Source: Metarhizium brunneum (Eukaryota > Ascomycota > Sordariomycetes > Hypocreales > Clavicipitaceae). From it: 64,000 nucleotides of DNA. The notes below the pieces were generated by a model. The model saw only the letters and a list, made by a program, of their open reading frames with translations. It made no database searches and was not told the origin of the DNA. The stretch lies in contig NC_089422.1 of assembly GCF_013426205.1 (NCBI RefSeq), forward strand, positions 5,456,001 through 5,520,000, read 5' to 3'. Below are positions 1 through 13,708 of this stretch, one piece after another (position 1 is the first letter of the stretch; the number at the start of each line of letters is the position of its first letter). A program made the translations under genes and the position numbers.

Positions 1-3000
1 CGTCTTGAAAGCCGAGTTGGGGTACCAGACACCACCAGCCTCATTGGTGACTTGCTCGATAGAGTCGGGGTTGGCGGGATCGGCGGGAGTAATGTTCTCA
101 ACAGAGCGAGTCTCAACCGCGATGACGCCCATGGGGATGCCGCCAAGACGAGCACGGCCGACAACAACAGTTCGTGCCCAGCCGCCAAGGGTCTCGACAA
201 AGGAGTCCTTATCAAACAGGCCGCTCTGGAAGCTGCCGTCTTCGTCACGCTTGCCGGAAATCATCCAGCGAACATCAAAGGCCTGTTTCTGGGGTGGACA
301 GTAAACAACGTCACGGTCCCAGGAGTCAGAACTGGGGCTGACAGGGATGGGCCCGTTGCGCTTCTCGGGCACAAATGACATCCACTCGACGATACGAGAA
401 ACACCAGCAAAATCATCGTTGGCAGTCATGTGAGAAACGCCATTGCGGTACATGATTTGAGTACCTCCGAGCTGCAGGTTAGAAGTATACACCTCACGAC
501 CAAGCAAGTTGTTCAAAGCCGGGGCACCGGTCAAGATGATGGGCTGGCCCTCAATCTGGACGGCACGCTGGCCAAGACGGACTAGGTAGGCACCGATACC
601 TATGGTAGTGTTAGGCCAGGGACCTATAAGAAAAATCAAAAACAGTGTAATGTAACTTACCAACTGATCGGCAGGTGACCAAGGTCACGGTGAAAATGTC
701 ATTGTAAGCACGGCTGGTGGCACCGGCGATGAGGCCGGATCCTCTGAGACATTCAACACCAAGACCATCCTCCCGTCCGACAATGGTGACAATCTTGTGG
801 CGTTTCTCACCATCTTCGGTAACCTCCTCTGTGATGACATCGTCTTTGAAGTTCTCTTTGGTCTTCTCGTCCAAATACAAGTAGCGGAAGCCGGCGTCCT
901 GCTTGGCAGGATCATTCCATGCGACCTTGAAGAAGGGCATCAACTCATTAGCAAGACCCAGGCGGGCACCAGAGTTAGCAGACAGATAGATGCGTGGAAT
1001 GCCAAGCTTGCGAGCCAACTCGGTGCACTTGTTGAAGAAGTTGTCCTCCTTGGGACCAAAGGAACCAATGTTGTAAGTAATGTCGTTAGCGACGACAATG
1101 AACCGGCGACCGGTAGGGTACTCGGGCGTGCGAGCTTTGAAGATCCAACCGACCATACCGCAAGCGTTGGTGCCAGGCTCACGGTTGACCTCCTGAAGCG
1201 TGTCCTTGTCATCGAGAACAAGTTCGGTGTAGGATGCGCAGTCGCCAACCTTGGGCTGCTGGGAAGCCAGAGCAGGCTGGTCTTTGACAGCCTTGGCCCA
1301 GGTGTTCTGGATAGCCTGACGGAAGAGCTCAGGGAAATCATAGACGTACTGAGTTCCCATGAGGTGAGCCTTGTATCGCTTAGGCTGTAGAGCATTCTTG
1401 GTTCCATACGCCGTGTTGACGGGGAGCAAATGAAGGGGTCCCTTTTCGCTGGTACCACCGATACTGTGGAAAACCCACTCGCCCTTCTCCGATTTTCGCT
1501 CGGCATACATATCGACGTCCACGACATAGCCAGAAGTATTGGTGATGACGACACGAAGTGGGTAGGGAGTGCTGGTCTGGGGATCCGTGCAAATAATACG
1601 GATTTCCACCTGGGCAACACGCAGTCGCCAGCCACGGGCCCCAAAACGATCCAAGAATCCTTGCAGACTCTGTTCAACAGCCTTGGGGTCGAGTTGGAAC
1701 ACGGGGGTAAAGTTCATGAAGATGTGGTTAAGATCAGAAGAGTTGTTGCCAATAATCTCAAGAGCATCAAAGATGTCATTAATGACGCGGTCAGCCTCGG
1801 AGATGAGATACTCGGCAGTAGGAATCTCGTCGCGAAGACGACCAGGACGGATGACAGCACGGGTAAAGTATCGCTTGTCAGTGTCGACAGCCTTACCAAT
1901 CGCCTCGTACACGTGGATATTTTTGTTCTCAGTAAATACGGGCTTGATGTGGAATTTGGCAAGACGGCCCAGCTCAAGCTGGAATGCAAGAGCGGGTTCG
2001 CTGTGACGAATACTGTCATCCTCAAGATACTCAGGGCCTCGGAAAGTGAAGTAACCGGGATAAGAACCGTCACCGTGACCGCAGATGAATGTCAGGCGAC
2101 GCACACCACGGACCAATAACTCGCTTCGGAATTGCTCCACGATGGGCTTGATGCGGGTCAAGAGTTCTTTGTCGTCGTTGCTCTCGGCATCGCGGACAGC
2201 AACATTGAGGACGGCAGACAGCTCGTCGTCAGTCTTGACATCTTTCTGAACTGAATTGAACGGCTTGCGCTTGCCGCTGAGGTCTTTGAGAATGGCAGTG
2301 GCATTATGCTGGCGATTCTGCTTGTTGTGGAAGGCCAGCGTCTCGAGGGCCTTCTGGAGAAGCTCTTCAGCATCATCGAGGTACTTGCATGGAATAATGA
2401 TTCCTTTCCGAGTAGGCTCCTCGTCCCACTTGCTGGTCAGGTAAGACATGTCGCTGATGGAGTAAATGCGCTTGACGTTCATATCCGGAACGCCAGGCGT
2501 ACCTGGAGTAGAAGGGGCAGCGGACTGCAGCGGAAGACCAAACTCGGACTGGCCAATCTTACGCAGCTGGAAATCCCAAGAGACGAATTGGGGAGAGTCA
2601 GTCTCGTCATTGTGATAGTCAATCTGCTTCAATATGTAGGCACGGTAGGCCCGGCGAACATAGACTTCCAGGGCAGCCAGCCCCACCCAGGGGTCCTCGT
2701 GGGCAAAGAAGAGAGGAAGGACGTCGAAGACAGTGTACTTGGAGTCGACAACTTCCTTGATGACATCGAGGTTCGGCTCACGGTGGTCCCAACCACTCTC
2801 TCCGTAGCGAGACTCAATGACTGATGATCGCAGGATATGCTCCATCTGAGCAGTACGCTCCTCAAGCGAAGGAAGAGAGCACTGGATCATGATCTCACGA
2901 GCCTTGAGAGATACCTTGGAAGTAGAACGAGATGAGAGCTCAGTCAGCTTGCGCAGGGGCTCACGCAAGTACTTGCTTATGTTACCAACGTTAGGCTTGT

Positions 3001-6000
3001 TGGGGCGGTATTCATCGAGAATAGCAAGGATGAGTGAACTCTTGGCACTGACACGACTGTGCGAGAGGACTGTCTGCACAACCTTGGCAAGATTATCCTT
3101 GTTCTGGTCACGAAGTCTGAGAATAACGCTGTCCTCTTGAGCTTGGCTGAGGAACAACTTTTCAACATCAACATACGCCTCGATCAAGGACTGGATGAAG
3201 TTGAGCTCATGAACCTTTGAGCCCTCAGAATAAGCATCGAGAACTTCAGACAGGGGAGCGAGAGTCGTCTTCAAGGTTTCAGCGTCGTTTGCGGGGAGGC
3301 CCTCTTCAAGGAACTTTTGGAATGCTTTCTGCAGAGCCTTGGCTGGGAAGTCGGCGTGGCGAGACTTGGCTCGCTCAACAATTTGAGCAAATTGTGCATC
3401 TAGCTTCTGAGGCATGCGGGCGTGCAGAGCTGAAAACTGAGCATTCCACTCGCTGTAGGGAAGCTCAGGGTTGCGGAGGACTTCAATGAGCTCCTTGAGA
3501 GCGGAAGCCATGATGACCGAGTTATCATACCCATTCAAGATGTTGAACATGATGGAGCGCAGAACGGAGAAGCGCTGGCTAGGCTTGGAACCAACAACCA
3601 CAGAGTCACCATACGGAGGCAGCTTGTCGACAAAGGCCTGGGCCTGCTTGACGCGGCTGGGGTCATCCAGGGCCAGAATACCCAAGATGTCGCCGGCTTC
3701 GAGAGTAGCGCCGGGTTGCTTAATGAGCTGAACAATACCATCTTCCTGGGCGACCAAAGGCATGTACATCTTCATTACCTCGACTTCAGCATAGGTTTGG
3801 CCAGCCTTTACATGGGAACCATTCTCAACAGCGTACTGAACTAGTTTGCCAGGACTGGGGGTGCGCAACTGAGTCGGGTCGTTCTCCTGTTCGAGCAAGC
3901 AAGTCTTGCTATCAACAGACAGACGAGTGGCGCCTACCTCCTCCTTCCAGTAGACATTGTGGCTATGACCGTCGAGAAGAATCAGCAGGCCGCCATCACT
4001 GAGGGCGCGAACGCCGACAGTGCACTTGGAGCCGTTGATGAAGAGGTGATAGCTGTCAGCACTAGCACGAGTAGCGGTGAACTTGTATCTGAAACCCTCG
4101 TAGATGAAGTCAATGTTGAAGACTGTCTTCAGAATCTCCTTGGAGGAGACCTGACCCTTTTCCAGGCCGGCACGATACTCGGCTATGCAAGCTTCGCTAG
4201 CAATATGAGCCTTGGTAATGGCACCGCAAACGACAGCCAACATTGTGTCAGGTCTCTCAGCCGTGAGGCGTTTTGAGATGAGCTCATCCAGCCAGCCTGT
4301 GGAGATGGTGTTGTCCTCAAAGGCCTCAGTTTCAAGCAGCTTAATGAGATATTCGACAGTCGTCTTGAAGTCACCACGAATGCTCAATTCCTTGAGGGCA
4401 ACAACCATGTGTTTCCGGGAAGCCTGTCGGTTCTCGCCATAGGCAAATATGTGACCAAATTGACTGTCAGAGTAACTGTGAATACCACCTTGGGTACCGA
4501 CGGAGAAGTAGCCCCAAACATTTGAGCTACTTCGGAAGTTCAACTCATGCATGACACCATTGGAGGGCTTGAAACCCTCACCAGGATCCTCAGAGGTGAT
4601 ACGGCAAGCAGTAGTGTGGCCAGTGGGAGTAGGGCGACGCTGAGCTTGAGCAGTGCCCTCGCTCTTGAATTCAAAGTCGATCTCACCCGAGGTTCTGGGG
4701 TCCACGCCGTACAAGACTCGAATGTCGCGGATGCGATGCAGAGGCAGACCCATGGCAATCTGAAGCTGGGCAGCCGGTAGGTTAACACCGCTGACCATTT
4801 CGGTGGTAGGATGCTCGACTTGGAGACGGGGGTTCAGCTCCAGGAAGTAGAACTTGTCGTCTGCGTGCGAGTACAGGTATTCCACCGTACCAGCAGAAAC
4901 GTAACCAACCAGCTTGCCCAAGCGAACAGCGGCATCCTCCATGGCCTTGAAGGTGTCGGGCTTGGCGATGGTGACGGGAGCCTCCTCGATAATCTTCTGA
5001 TGACGTCGCTGGACGGAACAATCTCTGCCAAAAAGAGAAATATTGTTTCCGTACTGATCAGCAAGAAGCTGAACTTCCAAGTGCCTGGCATTGCCTGCCA
5101 ACTTCATGATGAAGATGGGGGATCCGGGAATTTCGCTGGCCGCGGCCTTGTAGAGAGCTTCGAAGCCTTCTTCGCTCACAGCCTTACGGATACCTTTACC
5201 GCCACCACCCTCGGAAGCCTTAATCATGACGGGGAAGCCAATTTCTTTTGCCTTTTCCAAACCTTCCTGCCACGATCTCACACAGCCCTTGGCGTAGATG
5301 TCGTCTGCAACTGTAACAATACCCTTCTTGTCGATTTCAACGGCGTCGACACCAGTTCCTGACCAGGGAATACAAGGAACAGAAGCGTGCTGAGCAACAA
5401 TTGTGGAGGAAATTTTATCACCGAGGGATCGCATGGCAGACCCTGGAGGGCCAATGAAGACGATCTTATTCGGTGAGGCGGCCAGAGACTCGGGCAGCTT
5501 AGGGTTCTCGGAGGCGTGACCCCAACCAGCCCAGACAGCATGTACATTCATACGCTCAGCAATGTCCACAATCAGCTCGACGTTGGCGTAATTGTGATTG
5601 TTGGTGCCACCGGGCACTTCGACATAGTGGTCAGCCATTCGGATGTAATCTGCATTGGCTTGCAGATCTTCGGGAGTAGCCATGACGGTGAAGTGAATGG
5701 CCCGCTCGTCGCCGAACGTTTCGTAGGCCCATTTCCGGACGGATCGAATTTCCTTGACGGCGGCAATACCGTTGTTGGCGATCAAGACCTATTATAGCGG
5801 CTCTGTTAGTTCTTCGCTGCAAGACATGCTTGGAGGAATTTGCGCATGCTGCAGAATTGCTACTCGTGGTAGAATTGAAAAGCCCAGGTTCGGACTGCCC
5901 CATGCCCATAAGGGCCAGGCATTACACCAACTGGAACCGCAGCTTAGAAGCTCCTGCTTGACTGCTTCAACTCCAGATGAAGTCCGTATAATTACTTACG

Positions 6001-6188
6001 TTTGTGATGACAGTGTGTCCGTCATGTTGTGCAACAAAATCCTTGACCTTGCTAGGGGAGACATTTTCCAGCCTGCTGCCTCCAATGAAGTGTTCTGCGA
6101 TATTGTGCTTCTCGGCGTAGGTGGCCTTGCCATTACCAACAGGCACCGTCCGGCCGTTGGTGCCGTTGGCTCCTGATGTGTCAGGCAT
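1..6188 (-). CDS. ACC1: Acetyl-CoA carboxylase, partial (C-terminus beyond left edge)
   Basis: Cytosolic biotin enzyme that makes malonyl-CoA from acetyl-CoA and bicarbonate, the committed step of fatty-acid synthesis. Exons: 6188-6000, 5788-661, 599-<1. The introns (5999-5789 and 660-600) have GTAAGT donors, and the phases join exactly, giving 1,972 residues before the edge; the family is about 2,280 aa. The start [14 protein letters not shown] is followed by the biotin carboxylase domain, with the ATP-grasp glycine loop [11 protein letters not shown] near residue 257. The biotin-bearing EVMKM has its lysine at about residue 736, next to the position in yeast Acc1. A long central domain and the start of the carboxyltransferase follow ([30 protein letters not shown]). 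The remaining ~300 residues lie off the window. All motifs read intact, with no sign of decay. Confidence 0.97.
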
Positions 6189-7605
6189 GTTTGCTGTGAG
6201 AATGTGTATTTTCGGTAGGGGGTATTAGAGAGACAACCAGCAGACAGGTGCGGATTGAGAGATGGCGAGAAAGAATCGTGGTTTTCAAAACGTCATCAGA
6301 CGATGAAACAAGCTGTCTAGAATCGCGAAGATGGAGGATGTATCGATTCGGTGCCTGGCGAAGGGGGCACTGCAGGCCGATTGGGGAGTTCTACTCGGTA
6401 GGGAGAAACTGAAGAGAGGTGTATGTATGAAAACCTTCTTCTACAACAGCCGCTAGCAATTAAAATAAAAGGGAAGAAGTAAAACAAGCAGTCGTCAAGG
6501 GAGGAAGCAAGACGACAAGCCCACGAGGTGCCAATTAGGTCAATCCGGCCAAGTATTATTCGATCTCGAGGAGGAGGAGCTTCGAGACGGAACAACTAAC
6601 AAGAATGGTCAAAAGATTAAAACCCGCGGCTTTTGGCTTTCTGGAAGAGGAAGCAGAGGGGGAAATACCAGCAGATAGCGTCGAAATGAGAAAGAAAAGA
6701 AAAAGGAAGAGGTAAGATTGAGGCGAAGCTGAATCGGTGGAGGTCAATCTGGAGCTCGAGCAACGGTGGTGCAGAAGTCGGGACAACGGGGAGCTTTTTT
6801 GCGCTTGCCGATGCGGTCGTCAATCTGTTGGGGCCAAAGACTCAATGGATCAATTAGCTTGGGAACGTCTTTGGTTTAGTGAGACTTGGGTGTGGTTGGT
6901 GCTGGGGGGCCGCTGGCCAATGCTGGGGTGGGGGGGGCCAAGTGCTTCTCAGGTCTGTCTGCACGGTTCAATGTTTGGAGGAGCACCACCGCTAGGCTAA
7001 ACTCGACTCAACATTGATGTCGATGTTGGCCCTGGAGTCCTCAGGTGCTCGACACAAAAAATGGGGCACGCCATGAACGTTTGCATTCAATGTTCTTCCA
7101 TCAATCCATCACACCCGCCCAATGCCACTGGCCATCGGCCAGCGCCTCCTGTCGCGTTGTCATAGACACTGTGAGAAACAGCACAGCCCCTTCACCACAA
7201 TTTACCGACGTGGAGCCACTTCAACCCGACGCTTGGAATGACAGCCATGGGTTGGGGTTGCGGCTGCGGCGAAACAGCGCCCAAGCCAGCACGACAGCAG
7301 TCAAGTCACTTACCCGGGGAGTTGGTCGGGTCGGTCTACCGATACTTGGCCATTGACGAGTCCGTTAGTCGTGGGTTGTTTTGTCACCAGCGTCGCAGAC
7401 GAATAATCCTATCGTCACGGCCTGTGGAATGGGAGGCAGGGCAAATCGGACATTCAAGCAAAGATCGAAACCCAAAGAAACAAAGGTCACATTGGTTTGA
7501 GGGAGTCCCGGTCTATGTATTGAAATATTACTCCGAATCATCAACATGGCTGCCCAGGAGGAGGCATGACGGAAGACGCCACCGAGATGCCCTGTCGGTC
7601 TAGGG

Positions 7606-7619
7606 ACTCCGTACGGGGT
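7606..7619. repeat. Degenerate copy of the TACTCCGTAC palindrome
   Basis: Reads ACTCCGTACGGGGT. The two arms match with one mismatch around a central GTAC. Confidence 0.4.
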
Positions 7620-8644
7620 GGCCCTTACGCAAAGCTGACTGCGACGTTCGGGACCCGGTCTCTCACATGGCAAACCGGCCTAAATTGCATGCAGTACTTG
7701 ATGGATTTCGCTATGGTAAGCATTCAGCATTTGTCCCTCCTCGTCGGGTCGGTAAATGTGCTCCTTTGGAGAAGGCACCGGGATGCAACAACGTAACCCC
7801 CCTGCCGGGTACACGATGGAAGGGTGTGGACTTTGGCAGGATCCGAGACGTTTCTTGGGTTCTGTTTCTTTGCCTCGATCTCATTCACCCTACTGGATTG
7901 ACTTCAACAGAAGCAACGACTTGCAGATACCAACACTCACTCGCAAAGCAGAGCCGCAGACACCAAGAGAGGCATATGTACAGTGTCAGCAACCATGACG
8001 ACAGATGATGCGGAACACAGGCTGAGTTCCTCAGCAACCCCCCTGACATTTCGTGGCCCCAACCAACATGGACCACTTAATAACTACCAACCCGCCGCCA
8101 CACGCACGGCAGCCAAATGCCGCCTTGAGACGGATTCGCCCTGCCTTTCGGAGATGGGGATTCGCGTTGAAAACGTACAGTATCCTACACGCACCGGTTC
8201 AACTGACTCTGGGTGTCCCAGTATCAATTCGATCCGCCCGCGAAACGTGCGTCTCTCAAGCTGCACCGCAAGCACACTCACACGCACACGAACGGTTTCT
8301 GCCCGCAAACAAACACACAGCTTCATCGACAACACAGTACAGGCTATGCAGCCGCTCCAGGGCAAGCAAGCTACATAGACCTATATATGTATAACCGTAG
8401 AAGGCCCAATGCAAAAGCACACGACGTGCCTCAAATAACTTTCGAGCCTCGACTTGCACCAGGCGAGGTTGCTTTCCCTTGTCAAAGCCGCATCATCTCA
8501 GGGCAAGAAAAAAACCCCTCGGAGTTTGAGAAATACCGCGAGAAACGCCGCAGATAATAAGCATGCATGGCAGACAAGCAGACAGTCCTCTTTCTACCCC
8601 CGCAGCCACACCGTTCTCGAGTATTAAGTATGGTTGTTTTACAA

Positions 8645-8661
8645 TACTCCGTACTCCGTAC
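8645..8661. repeat. Overlapping double TACTCCGTAC palindrome
   Basis: TACTCCGTACTCCGTAC: two copies share their middle TAC. A third copy lies 58 bp further on. Confidence 0.7.
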
Positions 8662-8719
8662 AAAAGCACCCTTTATGCCACCGTCCAAGTAACAAACAAT
8701 CTTCAAACTAGTACTCGCA

Positions 8720-8730
8720 GTACTCCGTAC
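8720..8730. repeat. GTACTCCGTAC palindrome
   Basis: Perfect GTAC arms flank TCC. A half-related GTACTCG lies 9 bp before it. Confidence 0.7.
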
Positions 8731-9153
8731 AGCGTGGCCATAAACCGGATTATGCATGCCCCAATTCGGCCACACCCGGCCAACCGTCGCCACGGATCCG
8801 AGAGGCTCCGTCCCCCAATTGTTGAGCACCCACCCACCCTCCACACCAATGCCTGCAAATTTTTCTTCTTCTTTTTTGTCGCTCTCACACCCATCAACTT
8901 CCCCCTATCTCCATTCCTTCGATGCTCACTGTAGACATGTCAGCACAGACCCGGTGCCACCACCCCCAACATTCCCGTGATGACAGCAAGTACGTAAGCT
9001 GACCACGGCGCACCGCTCACCCAATCACATCCCCCCCCAAAATCCGTACGTCATCCGAACCTGCGCGTCACCGTGCCCTAGTCGGTGCGGCTGTCCGCCT
9101 GCGACACGGAGGGATTCAGCGGAGATGGACTGGCGCCGAAATATAAACAAGGA

Positions 9154-9162
9154 TACTCCGTA
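9154..9162. repeat. TACTCCGTA palindrome
   Basis: A 9-bp core copy with TAC/GTA arms only. Confidence 0.55.
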
Positions 9163-9907
9163 AATAGAATAGAATCTCAAAAGCAGCTACTAGTTCCACA
9201 GCAATGTTCAAGTACAAGTGTGGCGTATGGACATGACAGTGGATGTCGACGACGATACAGGCCCAACTGGTACCATACCAAAACATCGTCTCACTCACAA
9301 CACCGTCCACTCGACATATACGTCTCCTCTCGAGCAAAATATAGCCTACTAGGCTCGGCAACGCAAAATAGGCAACACAGTTCACGGGTTAGCAGCCAAC
9401 GACACAGGACGTATCAATACCATCCATCTATTCCTATCCTCAACTTCAAGAACAAAATCCACCCCCAAAGAATCCAGGTATCATTTCCCCCCCAGAGCGG
9501 CAGACCTCATTCTTGACCCAAGTACATACATGTTACCCCGTGGACTAATGAATCTCCGTCGACCAGCCTCCTCAATAGCATCGCTCACCCAACAATCATT
9601 CTCCAACTGCCAAGTCCCTCGGGGAATAATTCATCGCATTGTCGGCACAATCTATGGTGCAACAGCAAATATGCTAAAACCCAGAAACTATGTGCTTGAA
9701 GAGAGGTCATAATCATCGTAATTAACAAAAAGCATCGCCTTCAACTAGAATCGCTTTGTCTCATCGTATGTCGTAAACGAGTTCGTCTCAAAAAGAATCG
9801 TAGGAGTGTGCTTGACTCTTGAGCATTGGCGCCAACACTCCACCCACACACAACCCGGTATTAATCTGATTATGGCGCCTGGCTAAAAACCTGGGCCTGG
9901 TTGTCGT

Positions 9908-11756
9908 CTAATACGTCTCGCCCAAGTCGCTCAGTCTTCTACTACTCGATGTGCCAGGTCGCGCAGTGCCAACCCCTGTACTCGTCCGTCTGCCGCCGGG
10001 ACCACTGCCGCTCTGTCGTCTTGTGCCGGGCGTGGGGATTGAGGTCCCAGGAACTGGGATGCCGCTAACAGCCCCTTCCATCTCAACCTTGGAGTAGGTG
10101 CCGCGCCGGCTAGGAGTGCGGAACTCGCCTTCGTAATCCTCTTCCATTTCTATGCGGCTCATGCTTTGGGAGTGCCCGTGCACTGATCCGCTCAGAGATG
10201 ATCTTGGTCGACCCAGAGGTGTGCGTGCTCCTGTTAGAGATGATCGTGACATGGGACGGGGTGGCGGTATCATGTCGGTTCGTGAAGAGGGTCTCGCATA
10301 TGACGATACGCTTGCTCGAGAGTTTGGGCGGCTGTGACTGGCATCGGATTCTGGTCCTCTATTTGGTAATGGCCCAAAGGACAACCTGCTGACTCCCGTC
10401 GTGCTAAGTCTGGGGACATGGCTAGGTCGCGATGACGTCGATGAACGAAAGTTGGTTGGTGTAGTTTCGTCGCCTGCAAGAGACGATGCACATGACCCCG
10501 TTGTTCGCTTCCGAGAGCGGATCGTAACCGTTGACGGAACGCTGGAACCGTTGGCCATTGGTCTGGGTGACGCACGTGGCGGTGTTTGTGTAGGGGCTGG
10601 TAGCTTGGACCTTGCAGAGTGCACTCTAGCTTCGAGACGCTGCATCTGAGCAGTAAGTGATCGAATATGTGAGAGCGAGTTAGACGCAGGAATCTTATGC
10701 TTCGACGAGCCGGGCACGGTCGTAGATCGCGGAGCCGGTGTACGAAGACTCGAAGGCCCTCCCGAGATACGACCACCTTGTCGTGCCACCGCAGGCTTTC
10801 CACGTGGCTTGGGAGTCGCGCTGTGATCCAAAGATGGTAATCGAGACTTGCGAGGAAGCGTACCACCAGCCTTGGCAGCCGGAGTTCCGTTAGCGGTGGG
10901 TGCTGACGCATCGGACATTGGCGGCGACGGGGGCTCGTGTACCTGGGAGAGCGATTCGACCGCAGGGAGGGACTTGGTCTCGGGCGGCGTGGTGATAAGC
11001 GGCGAACTGGCAGTCGAGTTGGGAGAACCCTCGGTGTTCTTGTCGAACGTCGGTGATCCCATGACAGAGAGGTCGGTCGAGATGGTAGACAGATGCCGGG
11101 CTTCGTGCTTCTTGATCTTGTCCTGCATGAGTTCCGCCTCTATCTTGAGCTCGGCGAGCTCTTCTCGAAGCCGTTGCGATTCGATTCGTAGATTTTCTCG
11201 TTCCTGCTCGCCGGATTTAATCTCCTCCTCCATCATGACTCCCCGCTCAATAGCCTGGTTGTATTTGGACTCCATGTCTTCCAAAGAAGAAGTAGTGTTG
11301 CGAGCTTGGCGCTCAAAATCGTCATTGGCCACCTCGACATCCCTCAGCTTCAACTGCAGCGATCGGTTCGAATCTCGAAGAGTGGTAATTTCCTTTTCCA
11401 GAGAGTTTTGCGCAGCGCTAGCCTCACTCTTGGACTCCTTATATTTCCTCTGCGCCAGCATGTTAGCAATAAATCTCCTCTACACACGGCGGCCCAGCGC
11501 CATTGGATCAGGCATAAAGCCCTCCTACCTTCCACTCTTCGACTTCGAACCCCAAGGTTTCAACCTTCTCCTGCAGAGCTCGCTCCTGCTTCTCTGCTCG
11601 CTCGATGTCCTTCTCTAGTTCCTGTTCAAGCTCACGGCTTGACTCCCGAAACTCGGCAAGCTCCGATTCCAGCATTTCGTACTGCGATTTATACCAGGTG
11701 AGGGCATCCTCAGCCGTGGCTGCCTCGCTGGGAGGCGATGAAGGAGGCTCGGCCAT
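9908..11756 (-). CDS. nudE: Nuclear distribution protein NudE homologue
   Basis: Coiled-coil scaffold that binds dynein and Lis1/NudF and is needed for nuclear migration and dynein activity at microtubule ends. Exons: 11756-11529 and 11449-9908, 589 aa. The intron (11528-11450) has donor GTAGGA and acceptor GCGCAG and restores the conserved [17 protein letters not shown]. Residues ~15-195 are one long heptad-rich coiled coil containing the family block [20 protein letters not shown] and [18 protein letters not shown]. The rest is a Ser/Pro/Arg-rich disordered tail with basic stretches and a final [12 protein letters not shown]. This is the usual fungal NudE/RO11 layout and length. The first ATG used follows a short leader and sits at the start of the coiled coil, as in the family. 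Confidence 0.93.
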
Positions 11757-13708
11757 GGTGTGCCGTGATGTTTATGGGAGTGATGATGCCGAGCCAGGGA
11801 TCCTTCGAGGTTGGGGCATGCGACTCGCCGCTGCTTTGGTGATTGATGTTCCCCTTTGTATTTTTGGCAAACAGATTAATTACGAGTGGTTTTTTTGAAC
11901 GTGTTTTTTCTGATTTTGGTGTGCAAAGGTCGTTGACAAAAGAAACTTGTATTGCCTGGCAGTTGCTGGCGGGCGTGGATGCGGTGTGGCTTTCGCGATA
12001 AACCGAGGCGCGGTTGAACAATGAAAGAGCAACAACAAAAGGTCGCATAGGAAATTAAAATAAAGAATATTGCTGAGCGCACTGTTAGCTTGCTCGCGCG
12101 CGCGTTGTGACTGCCACAAACATTGAACTTACAGGTTGTTCCTCCAAGGAGGGGAGGGGAGGGTGTTGGCTGCTCTGGATTTCCCCTTTGTCCCGGATGC
12201 GGTGCCCGACACTGTGGACGGCGGAGACGAGACAAGGAGACGAAATCGAAATGGAAAAATAAAAACTCCCCGTCTATGTCTTCTTGCTGGAGCTGTGCAC
12301 GCGTCGATTTCGCGGCTATTCCCAGCCAGCAGTAGGACTTACCTATGTCTATCTGCCTTACCTTGGGTTGTCGAAGTGGCAGGCCGCCAGCCGGAGCGAT
12401 GCGGTGGACGTGGTTGTGTTTTGGCCTGCGACCCTTGTGACTGTTGGGTGGCCTTGCTGCCATGTCAACTTAATGATTCAATGTTGACCCTCCATGTTGA
12501 CCCAAATGGCCCAATGACCAGCCTTGGCCCTTTCCCGCGGCGGGCCTTGCGCGACCTCGGGGGGGAGGCACTTGCCCCAGGAGACCTTGCCTGAGCAACC
12601 GCTTGACCCGCTTAGGCTTAGCGCTCGGCGTCATGGGCAACAGCACCTAAAAATATGGCAGGCAAGTACCACCGCTGCTTTTCCGGCCCCTCTGGGTCAC
12701 ATGTAAGAGTGTTCATGTGTGCGCGAACTCTGATCTGAGCTCACTCTGGATAGCTCCGTATTATCTCTGCTTGATGCTGATTCTTAAAAATAAAAAATAA
12801 AGCATGCGGATGGCGCAGGTGGCAAGATTGATCGCTGTTCCGTGAGACACCCGACCCTCGTTGGGTTCCAGACCCGACAAACAGGGAGCAAACCTCGGAC
12901 ACGCGTTGCTCCTCATTTGTCTCTGGACTGGGGATGCTTGACCCTGGGCAGGGTCCCTTTATCCTTCATATTGCAAAGTTGCACGGCGGACCGTGTGCCA
13001 GGAGCACAGATGTGCACTGCATCATTGTATGTACGCTCGAATACGGCACTGTGCATGAACTCTTGCAGCCACCTTAAAGCGCATAAACTTTTTGGATTCT
13101 GTCTTAGTCGTTCTGCCTGTGGACGACACTTGCGGTTGCTCGACACGCCCGGCTGTCAAAGACACAATCTTGACTATCGGGAGGTCTAAGTTGAGGCCGA
13201 TTTTGACATTGCAACCCTACGATGAAACCGATACATTCCCAACTCCACACGTTGTAGCAAACCCACCCCATTCATGTACATTTGGGCCGTGGAGATGCAA
13301 TCCCCCCCAATAGCCATTGTCAGGGCCATACGAGGTAGCGGCAGCTACGGCTTCTATAATAGGCCTCTGGCAACATTTACATCTAGTACCTACCTATGTA
13401 GGTGTCTGGTTAATGCCTATTGGTAGCAGATAGTCGTGTCGTGCAAAACACTACTTTCACGATATGTACAGGGTAGCGCAAAGGATGCAGCCTAAACCCT
13501 CACTCACAAGAGCTCCGACTTCACTCGTTTCATATATATCATTTCGTAATCTTGGAATTTTGGAATAATGCTATAAAACACTTCGTCTTCGCTGTGCTAT
13601 CTTGCCCGCCAACTCTCATACGGACGTGCGACCGTACCAACGCTGCCTTCTCATCATATCACATGTACTCCGTACATGGAGAAAAATCAAGGCCTTCCAA
13701 GTAAAATT
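11757..13708. other. Intergenic, nudE promoter side
   Basis: No gene supported in about 1.95 kb. The part next to 11757 is the nudE leader and promoter. The part near 13500-13708 is the 3' flank of the Doa10 gene. A TACCTA/TAGGTG inverted pair lies at 13388-13404. Confidence 0.65.
13662..13678. repeat. CATGTAC-TCC-GTACATG palindrome
   Basis: Seven-base perfect arms around TCC, 30 bp beyond the stop codon of the Doa10 gene, so probably within its 3' untranslated region. Confidence 0.75.

Larger units (their letters stand above)
6189..9907. other. Intergenic stretch upstream of ACC1
   Basis: No supported gene in 3.7 kb. The first ~600 bp beside ACC1 should hold its promoter and leader. Open frames here are short, overlap on several frames and lack recognisable domains. 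The stretch contains four copies of the TACTCCGTAC-type palindrome and several homopolymer or pyrimidine runs. It also covers the 3' side of the NudE gene. Confidence 0.7.

Noticed and set aside
797..5797. Many plus-strand frames of 60-230 codons antisense to ACC1
   Set aside because: They are shadows of a highly conserved, intact coding region on the other strand and carry no domains.
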